Origin: Streptococcus lactarius
GTDB taxonomy: Bacteria > Bacillota > Bacilli > Lactobacillales > Streptococcaceae
Length of the DNA stretch: 40,454 nt
Reading direction: 5' to 3'
Assembly: GCF_016642265.1 (NCBI RefSeq)
Contig: NZ_MRXX01000011.1
Span: forward strand, 36,059-76,512
The translations under genes and the position numbers were made by a program. The stretch's first letter is position 1, and the number at the start of each line of letters is the position of its first letter. This document shows, one piece after another, positions 31,401 through 38,983 of this stretch. Below the pieces are notes generated by a model. The model was not told the DNA's origin, ran no database searches, and worked only from the letters and a program-made list of their open reading frames with translations.

Positions 31401-32966
31401 GATCCTGAACGAAACGATCTTGGCCGAAACATTGGTATTCAAGTTGACCAATTTATCACACATGGAGAAAACAGTGCTCTTTACACCAAAGAAGAAGTCG
31501 TTCAGGCCATGCAGCAATGGAAGACGGATTTAGAAGCCTTTGATCAAAGTGATTTAAAAGATACCCCTGTTGCTCGTCAAGCTTTTAAAACAAATTTGGA
31601 AACATTCTCTAGACAACTGACAACAAGTCCAGTGGATGTAGAAAAACTCCTACTAACCGTGACTTCTCTGCAAGAAATTCTTGCGAACGATGATAACTTC
31701 GCCAAAGTAGAAGAAATTCCAAACCTCAAAAATCCTGAAGAAACCGCTCAACCAAGTAAGCCAACTGATTCGAAAATCGTGTATGACAAGGCCATTCAAG
31801 ACTTGACAGAAGCCTTTGATCAGAAAGCAAAAGAGTTAACTGGCAATAAAGTAGTTTTGAAGAAATTGGTGGATCTAACCGAGCACGCATTAGCGACAAT
31901 ACAAGAAGCTAAAACACAAGAAGCGCTTGACAAGGCTCTCCAAGATGTCCTAACCGCTATCCACCAGCTTCAAGCCACTCCAAAAGCTGAACCTAGCGAA
32001 CCAGCAAAACCTGTGGAACCAGCTGAACCTACTAAACCAGTGCAACCGGAAAAGCCAGTTGAACCTAGCGAACCAGTGCAACCTGAAAAACCGGCTGAAC
32101 CTAGCGAACCAGTGCAACCTGAAAAACCGGCTGAACCTAGCGAACCAGCAAAACCTGTGGAACCAGTTGAACCTAACAAACCAGTGCAACCTGAAAACCC
32201 GGCTGAACCTAGCGAACCAACTCAACCGGAAAAGCCGGCTAAACCTAGCGAACCAGCTCAACCTGTTAAGCCAGTTGAACCTAGCGAACCAACTCAACCG
32301 GAAAAGCCAGCTGAACCTGTGAAACCAGTGCAACCTGAAAACCCGGCTGAACCTAGCGAACCAGCAAAACCTGTGGAACCAGCTGAACCTGTGAAACCCG
32401 TTGAAAAAGTGTTTGCCACTTCCACTCCTTCAGAAGGTGTCAAAGATTTAGTTTATCACCTTCCTAGTCTGGAAATCGTTCACCACGCCCTTCCTTTTAA
32501 GACGATTCGCCGTGATACCACTCAACTTGAAAAAGGAAACGAACAAGTCCTTACTCAAGGTAAAGCAGGCGATCAAGTCGAATATATCCAGGTAAATGGA
32601 AACGAACGAACTAGTCTACTGATCGAAACCACTCCTCCAGTAGATGAAATCATTGAAGTAGGCACCAAGGAAATTCCTCAGCATTCATTCGGAACAGAGC
32701 TCCCTCCAATCGTTGCTCGTCCTGAATATCCATTGCCATCAGAAGTTTCAGTACTGGCAAATCCAGTGGGAACAAGAGTTAACACCAAGTTAGAAGATGC
32801 TACACTTTCGCCAACTAAAGATAGCAACACCTCAAGTGTGAAAACCACAAAAGCAGAAAAGCAACTGCCAAACACAGGCGAAGAAACAGCTACAGCTTTA
32901 CTGTGGTTAGCTACCATCACCGCTATCCTCTCACTCTTAGTATTCCATCGGAAACTAAAAGACTAG
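28449..32966 (+). CDS. LPXTG-anchored alpha-L-fucosidase (GH29), multidomain (1505 aa)
   Basis: A secreted, wall-anchored glycosidase expected to release alpha-linked L-fucose from host glycans. FSIRKLSVGVASVIVG signal (residues 12-27), predicted cleavage after VAHA. GH29 catalytic domain about 157-477, with Asp325 in EVWMDGA as the likely nucleophile. F5/8-type carbohydrate-binding domain about 479-607. Two copies of an unassigned beta-rich module (about 616-745 and 862-1010; motifs VDPHHG at 672 and VDPGHG at 920) flank a Calx-beta-like domain (about 745-855). A helical FIVAR-like region (about 1110-1180), a Pro/Glu/Lys repeat (about 1178-1317), a G5 domain (about 1350-1405) and LPNTG at 1473-1477 follow. 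It is the only large plus-strand gene. AGGAG precedes the ATG. Confidence 0.92.
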   Translation: MNRYFFEKGLTFSIRKLSVGVASVIVGLSFFASGVAHADDQASETPANLENTVSADKPTLDSAAKPDRAALLHQTPSVTEREVPTSSEDKISENTSEKPTPETTTRNSEMTDMKLDTANSNKPLPSANTSESPSEINHANPVTPATPSVHTQDDEAEIGNYGPLPSKAQLDYHKEELAAFIHYGMNTYTNSEWGNGKEDPKNFNPTNLDTDQWIKTLKDAGFKRTILVVKHHDGFVLYPSRYTDHTVASSSWKDGKGDVLAEISKSATKYDMNLGVYLSPWDVNNPKYTVATEKDYNEYYLNQLKEILGNPKYGNKGKFIEVWMDGARGSGAQKVTYTFDKWFQYIKEAEGDIAIFSAQPTSIRWIGNERGTAGDPVWQKVKKANITDNVTNDYLNHGDPDGDMYSVGEADVSIRSGWFYHDNQQPKSLKELMEIYFKSVGRGTPLLLNIPPNKEGKFAEADVARLKEFRATLDQMYATDFAKGATVTASSTRKNHLYQASFLTDGNENTSWAPANDAKTGEFTVDLGQKRRFDVIELKEDIAKGQRISGFKIDVELNGRWVPYGEGSTVGYRRLIQGQPVEAQKIRVRITDAQATPILNNFSVYKVPSSIEKTDGFPLGLEYHSNTSADTAGTTWYNEAEGVRGTSMWTNQQNASATYHFQGSKAYVVATVDPHHGEMSVYVDGQKVADVQTKNASRKRSQLVYETGDLAPGEHTLKLVNKTGEPIATEGIYTLNNAGKGMFELKETSYDVQKGQPVTITIKRVGGHNGTATVHVVTEPGTGVHGKVYKDTTADLTFADGETEKAMTVPTIDFTEQADSIFDFKVKMTSASDNALLGFASEATVRVMKADLLKQHENNYDDQAKQLEYSPGWHHETNSAGKYQNTESWASFGRMTDEQKKNTSVTAYFYGTGLEIKGFVDPGHGIYKVSLDGKVLDYQDGQGNASVLDGKKYFSGKASSRQGDQTIVRLMDLEEGWHALRLQLDPERNDLGRNIGIQVDQFITHGENSALYTKEEVVQAMQQWKTDLEAFDQSDLKDTPVARQAFKTNLETFSRQLTTSPVDVEKLLLTVTSLQEILANDDNFAKVEEIPNLKNPEETAQPSKPTDSKIVYDKAIQDLTEAFDQKAKELTGNKVVLKKLVDLTEHALATIQEAKTQEALDKALQDVLTAIHQLQATPKAEPSEPAKPVEPAEPTKPVQPEKPVEPSEPVQPEKPAEPSEPVQPEKPAEPSEPAKPVEPVEPNKPVQPENPAEPSEPTQPEKPAKPSEPAQPVKPVEPSEPTQPEKPAEPVKPVQPENPAEPSEPAKPVEPAEPVKPVEKVFATSTPSEGVKDLVYHLPSLEIVHHALPFKTIRRDTTQLEKGNEQVLTQGKAGDQVEYIQVNGNERTSLLIETTPPVDEIIEVGTKEIPQHSFGTELPPIVARPEYPLPSEVSVLANPVGTRVNTKLEDATLSPTKDSNTSSVKTTKAEKQLPNTGEETATALLWLATITAILSLLVFHRKLKD
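31980..32400 (+). repeat. Proline-rich wall-spanning repeat inside the fucosidase gene
   Basis: About 140 codons built from variants of PAEPSEP, PVQPEKP and AKPVEP. At DNA level units such as gaacctagcgaaccag and caacctgaaaa recur many times with few changes. Such tracts reach across the cell wall and change length by recombination between units. Confidence 0.9.
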
Positions 32967-33023
32967 TTGAAAAATAACTACTCTAGTGAACAAGATGCAT
33001 CATGAGTAAAAAGCTGTTTCAAT

Positions 33024-33062
33024 AAGGAACGAGGCACATTTGCCTCGTTCCTTTCTTTCTAC
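33024..33062 (+). terminator. Terminator of the fucosidase gene
   Basis: Plus strand: AAGGAACGAGGCA pairs perfectly with TGCCTCGTTCCTT around CATT, followed by TCTTTCT. The T tract is interrupted by C, but the 13-bp stem is strong. It lies 58 nt after the stop. Confidence 0.8.
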
Positions 33063-33103
33063 TTTTCTGACAAAAATAGTTTCTTATTTTTATTTTGAAA
33101 GAA

Positions 33104-33138
33104 TAAAAAGACATCCAAGAAGGTCACCCTGAATGTCT
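33104..33138 (-). terminator. Terminator of the VanZ-RDD gene
   Basis: Minus strand: AGACATTCA pairs with TGGATGTCT (one G-U), followed by TTTTATTC. It lies 46 nt beyond the stop at 33184. Confidence 0.75.
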
Positions 33139-33183
33139 GTCATATCCTTGTTACTAGCAATCGATTTATGTAAACGTCGGAAA

Positions 33184-34284
33184 TTATTTTGATTTTGCCG
33201 CATTTGTACGTACCGTACTCTCATACTCAGCTCCAGCTAAACGGTCAAAAGGAAAGCGACGATTGAGCAAGACGATAGCAAGAGTGAGAATCAGGTACAA
33301 TATAACCACAAAGAAGAGCAATAAAATCATGGACAGGGTTAAGAGGGAATTATCTGTCAAATCGCTATTCAAGAGCGAAATCAAATAGAACAATCCTTGA
33401 GGAATCAGATAGAAATAACCCACTACTAGAATCCCCCGCAAGATGGTGTGAAGCCATTTTTGCTTGTCAAAATGCAAGCGAAATTTCAGTAAAGCCATTC
33501 CCAAGGTTTTGCCTCGCCACAAGGGAAGCAAACTGAAGTAAAGTGCTAAAACCACTACATAAGGAATCGTCCCTAAACGCTCGATTACCGCATAAAGCAA
33601 GGATAGCATCACAAAGTCAATCAAGAAGGCAAGACCCATCCGAAGACCAGATACTCTCGTTCCTACTCGGAAAGAATGCTCGTCAATTTCGTCTCGTGTT
33701 GGCAATAACCAAACCAGGAACCAACCGAGCAAGTAGCCTACTCCACCACCGGTGGTATTTTGAATAATATCATCGACATCTGCTAGGCGGTAAGGACACG
33801 GATACATAAAATAGAGACCTGATAACTGGGTCAGTTCCAAAAAGAGACTAAAGAGGGCTGTCAGAAGAATCGTTTTCTTAAAACCACACTTGAAATAGTA
33901 GCGCAGATACATCCCAAAAGGAATCAACATCAGGACATTAAAGGCAGGCACATAAAAAGTCGGATGCTTAAGAGCTTGAATCCAAGTACCAGTCTGCGCT
34001 AAATCAAAGGGGCTCTCCTTGAAAAAATCCACCACAAAAGCAAAGGGATGGAGATTGATCATTTCCGAGTAGCTAGTATGGATCTTACTCGGATCTGGCA
34101 GAGGCAAGATCACCAATAGATAGACCGTCAGCAAGTAAAGCATAAAAGAATAGAAAATCAGCACCCGCAATTTATTGACCGAACCATATTTTCGATAATT
34201 CAAAATCATGTAGGGCAAGGTCAGCAAAAATGCCAAAAAAGGAAAGAGCTGAACAGCCGTTTTAATAGTAGAGATATACCCCAT
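33184..34284 (-). CDS. VanZ-like / RDD fusion membrane protein (366 aa)
   Basis: A polytopic membrane protein combining two families. The N-terminal part (about 1-195) is VanZ-like, with the typical LTQLSGLYFMYPCPYRLADVDDIIQNTTGG block in its second half. The C-terminal part (about 205-355) is an RDD-type domain, with FRVGTRVSGLRMGLAFLIDFVM and the conserved WRGKTLGMALLKFRL. VanZ homologues have been linked to low-level teicoplanin or lipoglycopeptide tolerance; the RDD domain has been suggested to act in ion or compatible-solute transport. The role of the fusion is unknown. Single-gene unit with its own promoter, leader hairpin and terminator. Confidence 0.85.
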   Translation of the reverse strand: MGYISTIKTAVQLFPFLAFLLTLPYMILNYRKYGSVNKLRVLIFYSFMLYLLTVYLLVILPLPDPSKIHTSYSEMINLHPFAFVVDFFKESPFDLAQTGTWIQALKHPTFYVPAFNVLMLIPFGMYLRYYFKCGFKKTILLTALFSLFLELTQLSGLYFMYPCPYRLADVDDIIQNTTGGGVGYLLGWFLVWLLPTRDEIDEHSFRVGTRVSGLRMGLAFLIDFVMLSLLYAVIERLGTIPYVVVLALYFSLLPLWRGKTLGMALLKFRLHFDKQKWLHTILRGILVVGYFYLIPQGLFYLISLLNSDLTDNSLLTLSMILLLFFVVILYLILTLAIVLLNRRFPFDRLAGAEYESTVRTNAAKSK

Positions 34285-34307
34285 CGTGTCTCCTTTTTAC
34301 CGTTATA

Positions 34308-34387
34308 AAATCACCCTTTGCACAATGACAAAAGGTGATTTCTTCATTGATATTGAATATTATACGGCGCGGTGATGGAAGAGTCAA
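34308..34387 (-). promoter_or_regulatory. Promoter and 13-bp leader hairpin of the VanZ-RDD gene
   Basis: Minus strand: -35 TTGACT (34387-34382), 17-nt spacer, -10 TATAAT (34364-34359). The start should fall near 34352. A 13-bp stem, AAATCACCTTTTG with CAAAGGGTGATTT (34341-34308), occupies nearly the whole leader and ends in TTTTATAA, about 18 nt before the ribosome-binding site. It is terminator-like, so attenuation is possible. Confidence 0.65.
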
Positions 34388-34481
34388 GTAAGAGGAGGTC
34401 ATTCCAATTTTTTGAGATTCTTATTGAACAAAAATCAAAGATGAACTCTCTCATTGGAACTTCATTGGTACAGAATAGGCA

Positions 34482-35117
34482 TCACAAGACTATCCTGTTT
34501 GCTAGCATTTCAATCATCTCATCTGAAACTTTTCCCACGTCAATTGCTGTACTATTTAGCATGGATGGCACAGCGTAAGATAGCATTAAGGAGATAAGAT
34601 TACGAATGATTCGTTCATTAGGCCAATTAACTAACTCTCCTTTCGCCTTATAGCTATCTAAAATAGGATTGAGCGGTGTTACAATATTGTTCTGAACGAT
34701 GCTCCCAGTTTTTTCAAACAAAGATGAATCAATTAAACACCTTGAAAAGAGAATTTTTATAATATCTCTATTGTTGATTAGAAAATTCAGTCGATCTTCG
34801 ATCATACCCCGGAAAAAAACTGTTACACTTTCATCGTTACACAGAACTTTTTGATCAGTAAACGTTGCAATTGTTTCAGGTATGACCCGATCAAAAAACA
34901 CGAGAAGAAGCGCATTGAGTATGCCTTCTTTTGTTTTAAAATAGCTAAAAACAGTTCCTTCTGACACTTCCGCTCGGCGTGCAATATCAAGCGATGTAGT
35001 TTTTTCAAAACCGATTTCGGAAAATAAGGTTAAACTTGCAATTAAAACACGTTTTTGCTTATCACTCAATCTCATGAGTTGAATATGACGAACACAAGCC
35101 TGATTTAGATTATCCAT
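34482..35117 (-). CDS. TetR/AcrR-family transcriptional regulator (211 aa)
   Basis: A DNA-binding repressor of the TetR type. The N-terminal helix-turn-helix is FSEIGFEKTTSLDIARRAEV followed by SEGTVFSYFKTKEGIL (about residues 33-70). The all-helical ligand-binding part has no recognisable specificity. I choose the ATG at 35117 (MDNLNQA), with GAGGA upstream; an in-frame TTG at 35150 would add 11 residues inside the preceding gene. The start overlaps the stop of the oxidoreductase gene by 8 nt, so the two form an operon. The operator candidate at 36159-36182 suggests autoregulation of the pair. Ligand unknown, possibly an electrophile handled by the reductase. Confidence 0.88.
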   Translation of the reverse strand: MDNLNQACVRHIQLMRLSDKQKRVLIASLTLFSEIGFEKTTSLDIARRAEVSEGTVFSYFKTKEGILNALLLVFFDRVIPETIATFTDQKVLCNDESVTVFFRGMIEDRLNFLINNRDIIKILFSRCLIDSSLFEKTGSIVQNNIVTPLNPILDSYKAKGELVNWPNERIIRNLISLMLSYAVPSMLNSTAIDVGKVSDEMIEMLANRIVL

Positions 35118-36138
35118 TTTCCTTTCTTCCTCGCTCTCCTTGAATCTCAATCACGCGTTTTCCTCTGGTATGCCCTTTTTCAAGATCCTTGTATGCTTCT
35201 TTTATTTCAGGTAATGAGAATGGATAGATTTTATCCAAATGGACTGAAATTTCCCCTTTGGAAACAAGTTCTGAAAGTGTTAGGAAGTCATCATATTGTG
35301 AATGCCGTGGTCCTGTAAATTGAGCTCCTTTCAAGATAGCAGAAGGAGATGGAACCAGGGTAGCAATTTGATCACCTCGCAACCCCAATTGGAAACCTAA
35401 TGTTACATAGCCTCCCCCATAACAATCCAACATCTTGGTAACAGTTGTTCCTGAAAGTTCTTGAATTTTTTCTTTGATCGATCCTTGATAGGAAATCGGG
35501 ATGGCACCAATCGATCTGAGGTAGTCCGCATTATCAGCACTAGCTATTCCAATAACTCTAGCACCTTTTGAAACGGCATATTGTACTGCAATCGATCCGA
35601 TCCCTCCCGATGCTCCTGAAATAACAATTGTGTCCTTCGTTCCAATATCGATTTTTCTAAAAGCTCCACCTACCGTTAAGGAACTAACTCCCAAGACTGA
35701 GCCATGCAAAAAATCAATGTTAGATGGCAAAGAAGCGACCTCCGTCTCCTTTACACAAATCTCAGTTGCTAATGCTCCTCTTTTTGAACCTAGACCAGGT
35801 GCACTTATAATCGTCCCAAAGACTCTATCTCCTACCGAAAACTGATTCACATTTTCACCTACTTCAATGATTGTCCCAGCAAAATCACGTGCAACGCCTC
35901 TAGGGAATATAGAAGAAGCTTTCTCAAACCATTTACTAGGATGCCTTAGTTTCATTATACGGGATAACATACGAAGCTGTTTAACACCCTCAAAAATTTT
36001 ATAATCCACCGGATTTAATCCTACGGCAGCTACCTTGACTCTCACTTGATTTTCCTTTAGTGGTTCTGGTTCTACTTCTGCTAATTCTAAGACATCTATA
36101 TTACTGAAACGATGAAATTGAACCGCTTTTACAGTCAT
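35110..36138 (-). CDS. NAD(P)-dependent quinone-oxidoreductase-like MDR protein (342 aa)
   Basis: A zinc-independent member of the medium-chain dehydrogenase/reductase superfamily, similar to NADPH:quinone reductases. The N-terminal GroES-like domain holds VRVKVAAVGLNPVDYKIFEG and GVARDFAGTIIEVGENVNQFSVGDRVFG. The Rossmann motif GASGGIGSIAVQYAVSKGARV follows near the middle. Cysteine ligands for a structural zinc are absent. I choose the ATG at 36138 (MTVKAVQF) because GGAGG lies about 10 nt upstream; ATG codons further upstream sit on or before that site. First gene of a two-gene unit with a TetR regulator, controlled by a palindrome just downstream of the -10 box. Confidence 0.87.
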   Translation of the reverse strand: MTVKAVQFHRFSNIDVLELAEVEPEPLKENQVRVKVAAVGLNPVDYKIFEGVKQLRMLSRIMKLRHPSKWFEKASSIFPRGVARDFAGTIIEVGENVNQFSVGDRVFGTIISAPGLGSKRGALATEICVKETEVASLPSNIDFLHGSVLGVSSLTVGGAFRKIDIGTKDTIVISGASGGIGSIAVQYAVSKGARVIGIASADNADYLRSIGAIPISYQGSIKEKIQELSGTTVTKMLDCYGGGYVTLGFQLGLRGDQIATLVPSPSAILKGAQFTGPRHSQYDDFLTLSELVSKGEISVHLDKIYPFSLPEIKEAYKDLEKGHTRGKRVIEIQGERGRKENG

Positions 36139-36158
36139 ACAATACATACCTCCATTAT

Positions 36159-36216
36159 AAAATTGAGCGATCACTCAATTTTTGATTATTATAGCATACA
36201 ACTAGCCACTATTCAA
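36159..36216 (-). promoter_or_regulatory. Promoter and TetR-type operator of the oxidoreductase-regulator unit
   Basis: Minus strand: -35 TTGAAT (36216-36211), 17-nt spacer, -10 TATAAT (36193-36188). Directly downstream is a 24-bp palindrome (36159-36182), AAAATTGAG-cGATCa-CTCAATTTT, with a single asymmetric base pair. It covers the expected transcription start and resembles the operator class bound by many TetR regulators. Confidence 0.75.
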
Positions 36217-36253
36217 TGGTAGCTTCAATTAAAAGAATGCAAAAAGTTTTCAT

Positions 36254-36286
36254 CAAAAAAACGCCCAAGATTCTTCTCTCGAGCGT
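36254..36286 (-). terminator. Terminator after the rhomboid-like gene
   Basis: Minus strand: ACGCTC pairs with GGGCGT (one G-U), followed by seven T. It lies 35 nt after the stop at 36321. Confidence 0.7.
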
Positions 36287-36320
36287 CTGTTATGGATGAC
36301 CCTAGCCTGCATTTACTATA

Positions 36321-36925
36321 TCAGGAACCTTTACTTCTCCTCTTCAAGCCTCTACTTCCGATAAAGACCAATAGATAACTCACAATCCCTGAAAGATGCA
36401 ATAGCGTTGAGATCCATCCGGTAATTGCTGGTAAGAGCATGAGGCCAGATAGAAAAATTAAGAATAGATAAAGCCATTTTACGGTACGTGAAAATTCTTT
36501 CCACACGTTTGGCAGGATCATAACCCCTCCGGTCACAAAGGCGTATCCGACAGCAGAAATTCCTGTTGCTTGAATGTCCTGCCCCTGGGTTAAGAGGTGA
36601 AAAACGATAGAAGAGAGGACTGTCGTCGTCACAAAAACGATCAAGACTTGTCTAGAGCCTATTTTTCTTTCTAGCAGTCCTCCGAAGGGAAGGATCATGA
36701 GTCCATTTAACAACAAATGGACCCATAAAAACCAGATAGGGGCTCCTTTACTGCCATGCATCAGGGTCCCACTGACATATTGCCAACCATAAACCGGCTT
36801 CGAATGAAAAGCCAATAGGTCATACATAGCATCCCATAAAAGGAAGTCAATAGACCGAGCAATAAACAGATTAGAGCTAAAGTACTGATAACCGGGTAGG
36901 TTGTGAGGATTTTTTTCATGTTCAT
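36321..36925 (-). pseudogene. Rhomboid-like intramembrane protease, frameshifted near the N-terminus
   Basis: Two overlapping frames together make one rhomboid-like protein. The 5' frame starts at ATG 36925 or 36919 and encodes a first membrane segment (KKILTTYPVISTLALICLLL, then GLLTSF). It then runs out of register. The 3' frame, whose first ATG is at 36827, encodes MYDLLAFHSKPVYGWQYVSG, then HLLLNGLMILPFGGLLERKIG and GISAVGYAF with the likely catalytic serine. The two join as GLLTSF-LWDAMYDLL if one T is added to the TTTT run at 36841-36838. The joined protein would be about 200 residues, normal for the family. It could be a true mutation, a sequencing error or a -1 slip. Confidence 0.65.
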
Positions 36926-36971
36926 CTTCTCTTTTTCAAAAAATAACGTTACGATGTTTCCATTCACGATT

Positions 36972-36980
36972 ATTATACCA
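36972..36980 (-). promoter_or_regulatory. Extended -10 promoter of the rhomboid-like gene
   Basis: Minus strand TGGTATAAT (36980-36972), a perfect extended -10 box about 45 nt upstream of the ATG codons at 36925 and 36919. Confidence 0.55.
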
Positions 36981-37063
36981 TTTATTTCATTGGAGACAGG
37001 AAAGTTTTTTCCTTTTTTCGTTTCAAATCTTTGCTAAAAAACGGAATGTCGTGACTTATTATT

Positions 37064-37145
37064 CGGTCATTCTTCGTGACCGGAAAGCGATCCTGTTTTT
37101 GAGCCGTAGCAAAAATTTGACTATCAATTTCAAAAAGAATATACT
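37064..37145 (+). promoter_or_regulatory. Promoter of the csbD-like gene with an upstream inverted repeat
   Basis: -35 TTGACT (37117-37122), 17-nt spacer, -10 TATACT (37140-37145), then a leader of about 85 nt. Upstream, CGGTCA/TGACCG (37064-37082) forms a perfect 6-bp inverted repeat around TTCTTCG, a possible regulator site. The stretch 36981-37235 otherwise holds nothing I recognise. Confidence 0.6.
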
Positions 37146-37235
37146 CATTCTAATCTGAGACGAATATTTTTAATTTTTTTAAATCAACTGTATCGCATTC
37201 AGAGAATAAACGACTAACTTCATGGAGGTGACGCT

Positions 37236-37439
37236 ATGTCATTAGAAGAAAAACTGAACCAAGCCAAAGGCTCTGTTAAAGAAGGCTTCGGTAAATTAAC
37301 CGGCGACAAGAAAACAGAAGCTGAAGGCACTGCTGAAAAAGTTGCTTCAAAAGCAAAAGAAGTTGCTGAAGATGCAAAAGAAGCTGTTGAAGGAGCTATC
37401 AAGGGCGTGAAGAATATCTTTCACAAAGACGATAAATAA
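37236..37439 (+). CDS. CsbD-like stress protein (67 aa)
   Basis: A small, highly charged, Ala/Lys/Glu-rich protein of the CsbD family (PF05532). It opens with [20 protein letters not shown], the KG..KE..GK.TGD pattern of the family, then repeats of [20 protein letters not shown], predicted amphipathic helix. CsbD of Bacillus is a general-stress protein of unknown molecular function. The ATG follows ATGGAGGTGACGCT, a strong ribosome-binding site. It lies alone on the plus strand between minus-strand genes, with its own promoter and terminator. Confidence 0.88.
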   Translation: MSLEEKLNQAKGSVKEGFGKLTGDKKTEAEGTAEKVASKAKEVAEDAKEAVEGAIKGVKNIFHKDDK

Positions 37440-37456
37440 GCTTTAATGTTCTAAAT

Positions 37457-37508
37457 CCACTCAATTTTCTATCGTCGTATTCGACTTAGAAAATAGGGTG
37501 GTTTTTTG
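37457..37508 (+). terminator. Terminator of the csbD-like gene
   Basis: CCAC pairs with GTGG at the base, and ATTTTCTA with TAGAAAAT higher in the stem, followed by TTTTTT (37502-37507). Confidence 0.75.
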
Positions 37509-37530
37509 TTTGCTTCTGATTCAATTAGGT

Positions 37531-37553
37531 AAACAAAAAACACCTGAAAGGTG
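37531..37553 (-). terminator. Probable terminator of the pezA-pezT-MFS unit
   Basis: Minus strand: CACCT pairs with AGGTG around TTC, followed by TTTTTTGTTT. The stem is short but the U tract is good. It lies about 120 nt after the MFS stop codon. Confidence 0.55.
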
Positions 37554-37674
37554 CTTCCTGGGCGTATTATCACTCTTTTGAATTGACAATTTCCAATCCC
37601 AGCCTTGCTAATATTAGCAACATACTGGTTTAGCCATCGAACAGATAGGTGGAGTTGGGCCGATTAATATTTTC

Positions 37675-38931
37675 TTATATCGTTACCTCTACTTTTTTAA
37701 TTGTATATAGAAATGCTAGCAAAACTAACACCATATACACTACTGCTATGTAATTAGAAGGTAGATAGATGACCAAGGTCGAAAACAATAATCTGGAGAT
37801 AACATCCCCCATTTGGAAGTAGGTCACCATTCCACCAAATATGGTCGCCAATTTCGTTTCATCTATATGATTAAATATGATCGCGCCCATTTTAGGGTTT
37901 ATCGCACTAACGAATACACTCGAAAGAAAGGATGCAAATAGCATGAAATAAATATTTTGGTAGTAAAATGCAATAAATGAAAGCAAAACAGTCATTAAAT
38001 TCATTTTTAGCAAAGCTCCTATGGAGAGGCTTTTAAATCTTTTACTAATCAGAATGAAAGCACCTCCTAAAATCCCTCCAGCAACCGTACTAATGCCTAA
38101 AAGTGAGATGGTGGTTGCTGTATTCATAATGGTCAGAGCAGAACCTTTAGAAAGATTAACGACAACTAATGGTGTGAGAATAGCTAAGCTTCCATTAAGA
38201 ATCGGTATCACAAGTAGGGCAGCCTTCATATTGCTAATACTAAATAGATGCTTGATGGAGAGTTTTAAGTTTGACATGATCTCGGAAAACAAAGCTCTGA
38301 ACTGAAATGTAGAGCCCGTGCTAGACGAGGTTTGATCGTCATAATTATCATCAATTTGATGTTTGATCACTAGCATGATGAACAAACTAATCGCAAAGGT
38401 CAGAGAATTGATAAGAGCTAAGTGAAAGAAACTAAGAACCGTGATCAAAAAGGCCCCCAATGATTGATTGACAATGTTCATGGTTGACGTTACCGTCTGC
38501 CTAAAAGCCATCGCCTCTTCTCTCTCTGATTTTTCCACAATTCGATTCGAAATTGGGTAGAAAAGACCATTTTCAAATTGTCCCAGTGTATCTGAGACAA
38601 GATTCACCATACTAGCCAGTATGACTACCATAATAGATGCCTTAAAATTCATCACCATAGCCACTAATAAATACAAACCTACCCGTATCCACAAGGTTTT
38701 AATAATGGTCTCAACTTTATTCAGTGTCCTATCTGCAATGATTCCAAAAAATACTGTAAATAAGATCGGGATCGTCTCTGATAGATTGATGATTGAAACA
38801 GCCAGATTACTGTCTTTCAGCTCCGTCACATAGGTCATGAGAGCTATAAAGTATAAGGTGTCTCCAAAATTTGATATCAGATCTGAAAGCAGAACTCTTA
38901 AATATAGCTGATTCTTTAAAATTTTTCTCAT
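37675..38931 (-). CDS. MFS transporter, macrolide-efflux-like (418 aa)
   Basis: A major facilitator protein with about twelve membrane segments and a central loop near residue 195-220. The N-terminal motif LISNFGDTLYFIALMTYV and the loop GIIADRTLNKVETII (motif A-like) resemble the Mef-type and enterobactin-exporter-like MFS group. It is therefore an efflux candidate, but no substrate can be named. It starts 52 nt after the pezT stop, with AAGGGAGACGT before the ATG. No terminator stands between, so it may be cotranscribed with pezAT. An independent promoter cannot be excluded. Confidence 0.85.
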   Translation of the reverse strand: MRKILKNQLYLRVLLSDLISNFGDTLYFIALMTYVTELKDSNLAVSIINLSETIPILFTVFFGIIADRTLNKVETIIKTLWIRVGLYLLVAMVMNFKASIMVVILASMVNLVSDTLGQFENGLFYPISNRIVEKSEREEAMAFRQTVTSTMNIVNQSLGAFLITVLSFFHLALINSLTFAISLFIMLVIKHQIDDNYDDQTSSSTGSTFQFRALFSEIMSNLKLSIKHLFSISNMKAALLVIPILNGSLAILTPLVVVNLSKGSALTIMNTATTISLLGISTVAGGILGGAFILISKRFKSLSIGALLKMNLMTVLLSFIAFYYQNIYFMLFASFLSSVFVSAINPKMGAIIFNHIDETKLATIFGGMVTYFQMGDVISRLLFSTLVIYLPSNYIAVVYMVLVLLAFLYTIKKVEVTI

Positions 38932-38983
38932 ACGTCTCCCTTACTGTGTAGCTTAAATCTTCGCTGTATAAAAAGATTCTCTC

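Noticed and set aside
32059..32322. Open frames on both strands over the proline-rich repeat of the fucosidase.
   Set aside because: They are by-products of the repeated codons; their translations are short periodic strings without a start context.
31980..32400. Regular repeats considered as a CRISPR array.
   Set aside because: The repeats are contiguous, in frame with a surface-protein gene and have no unique spacers; there are no cas genes nearby.
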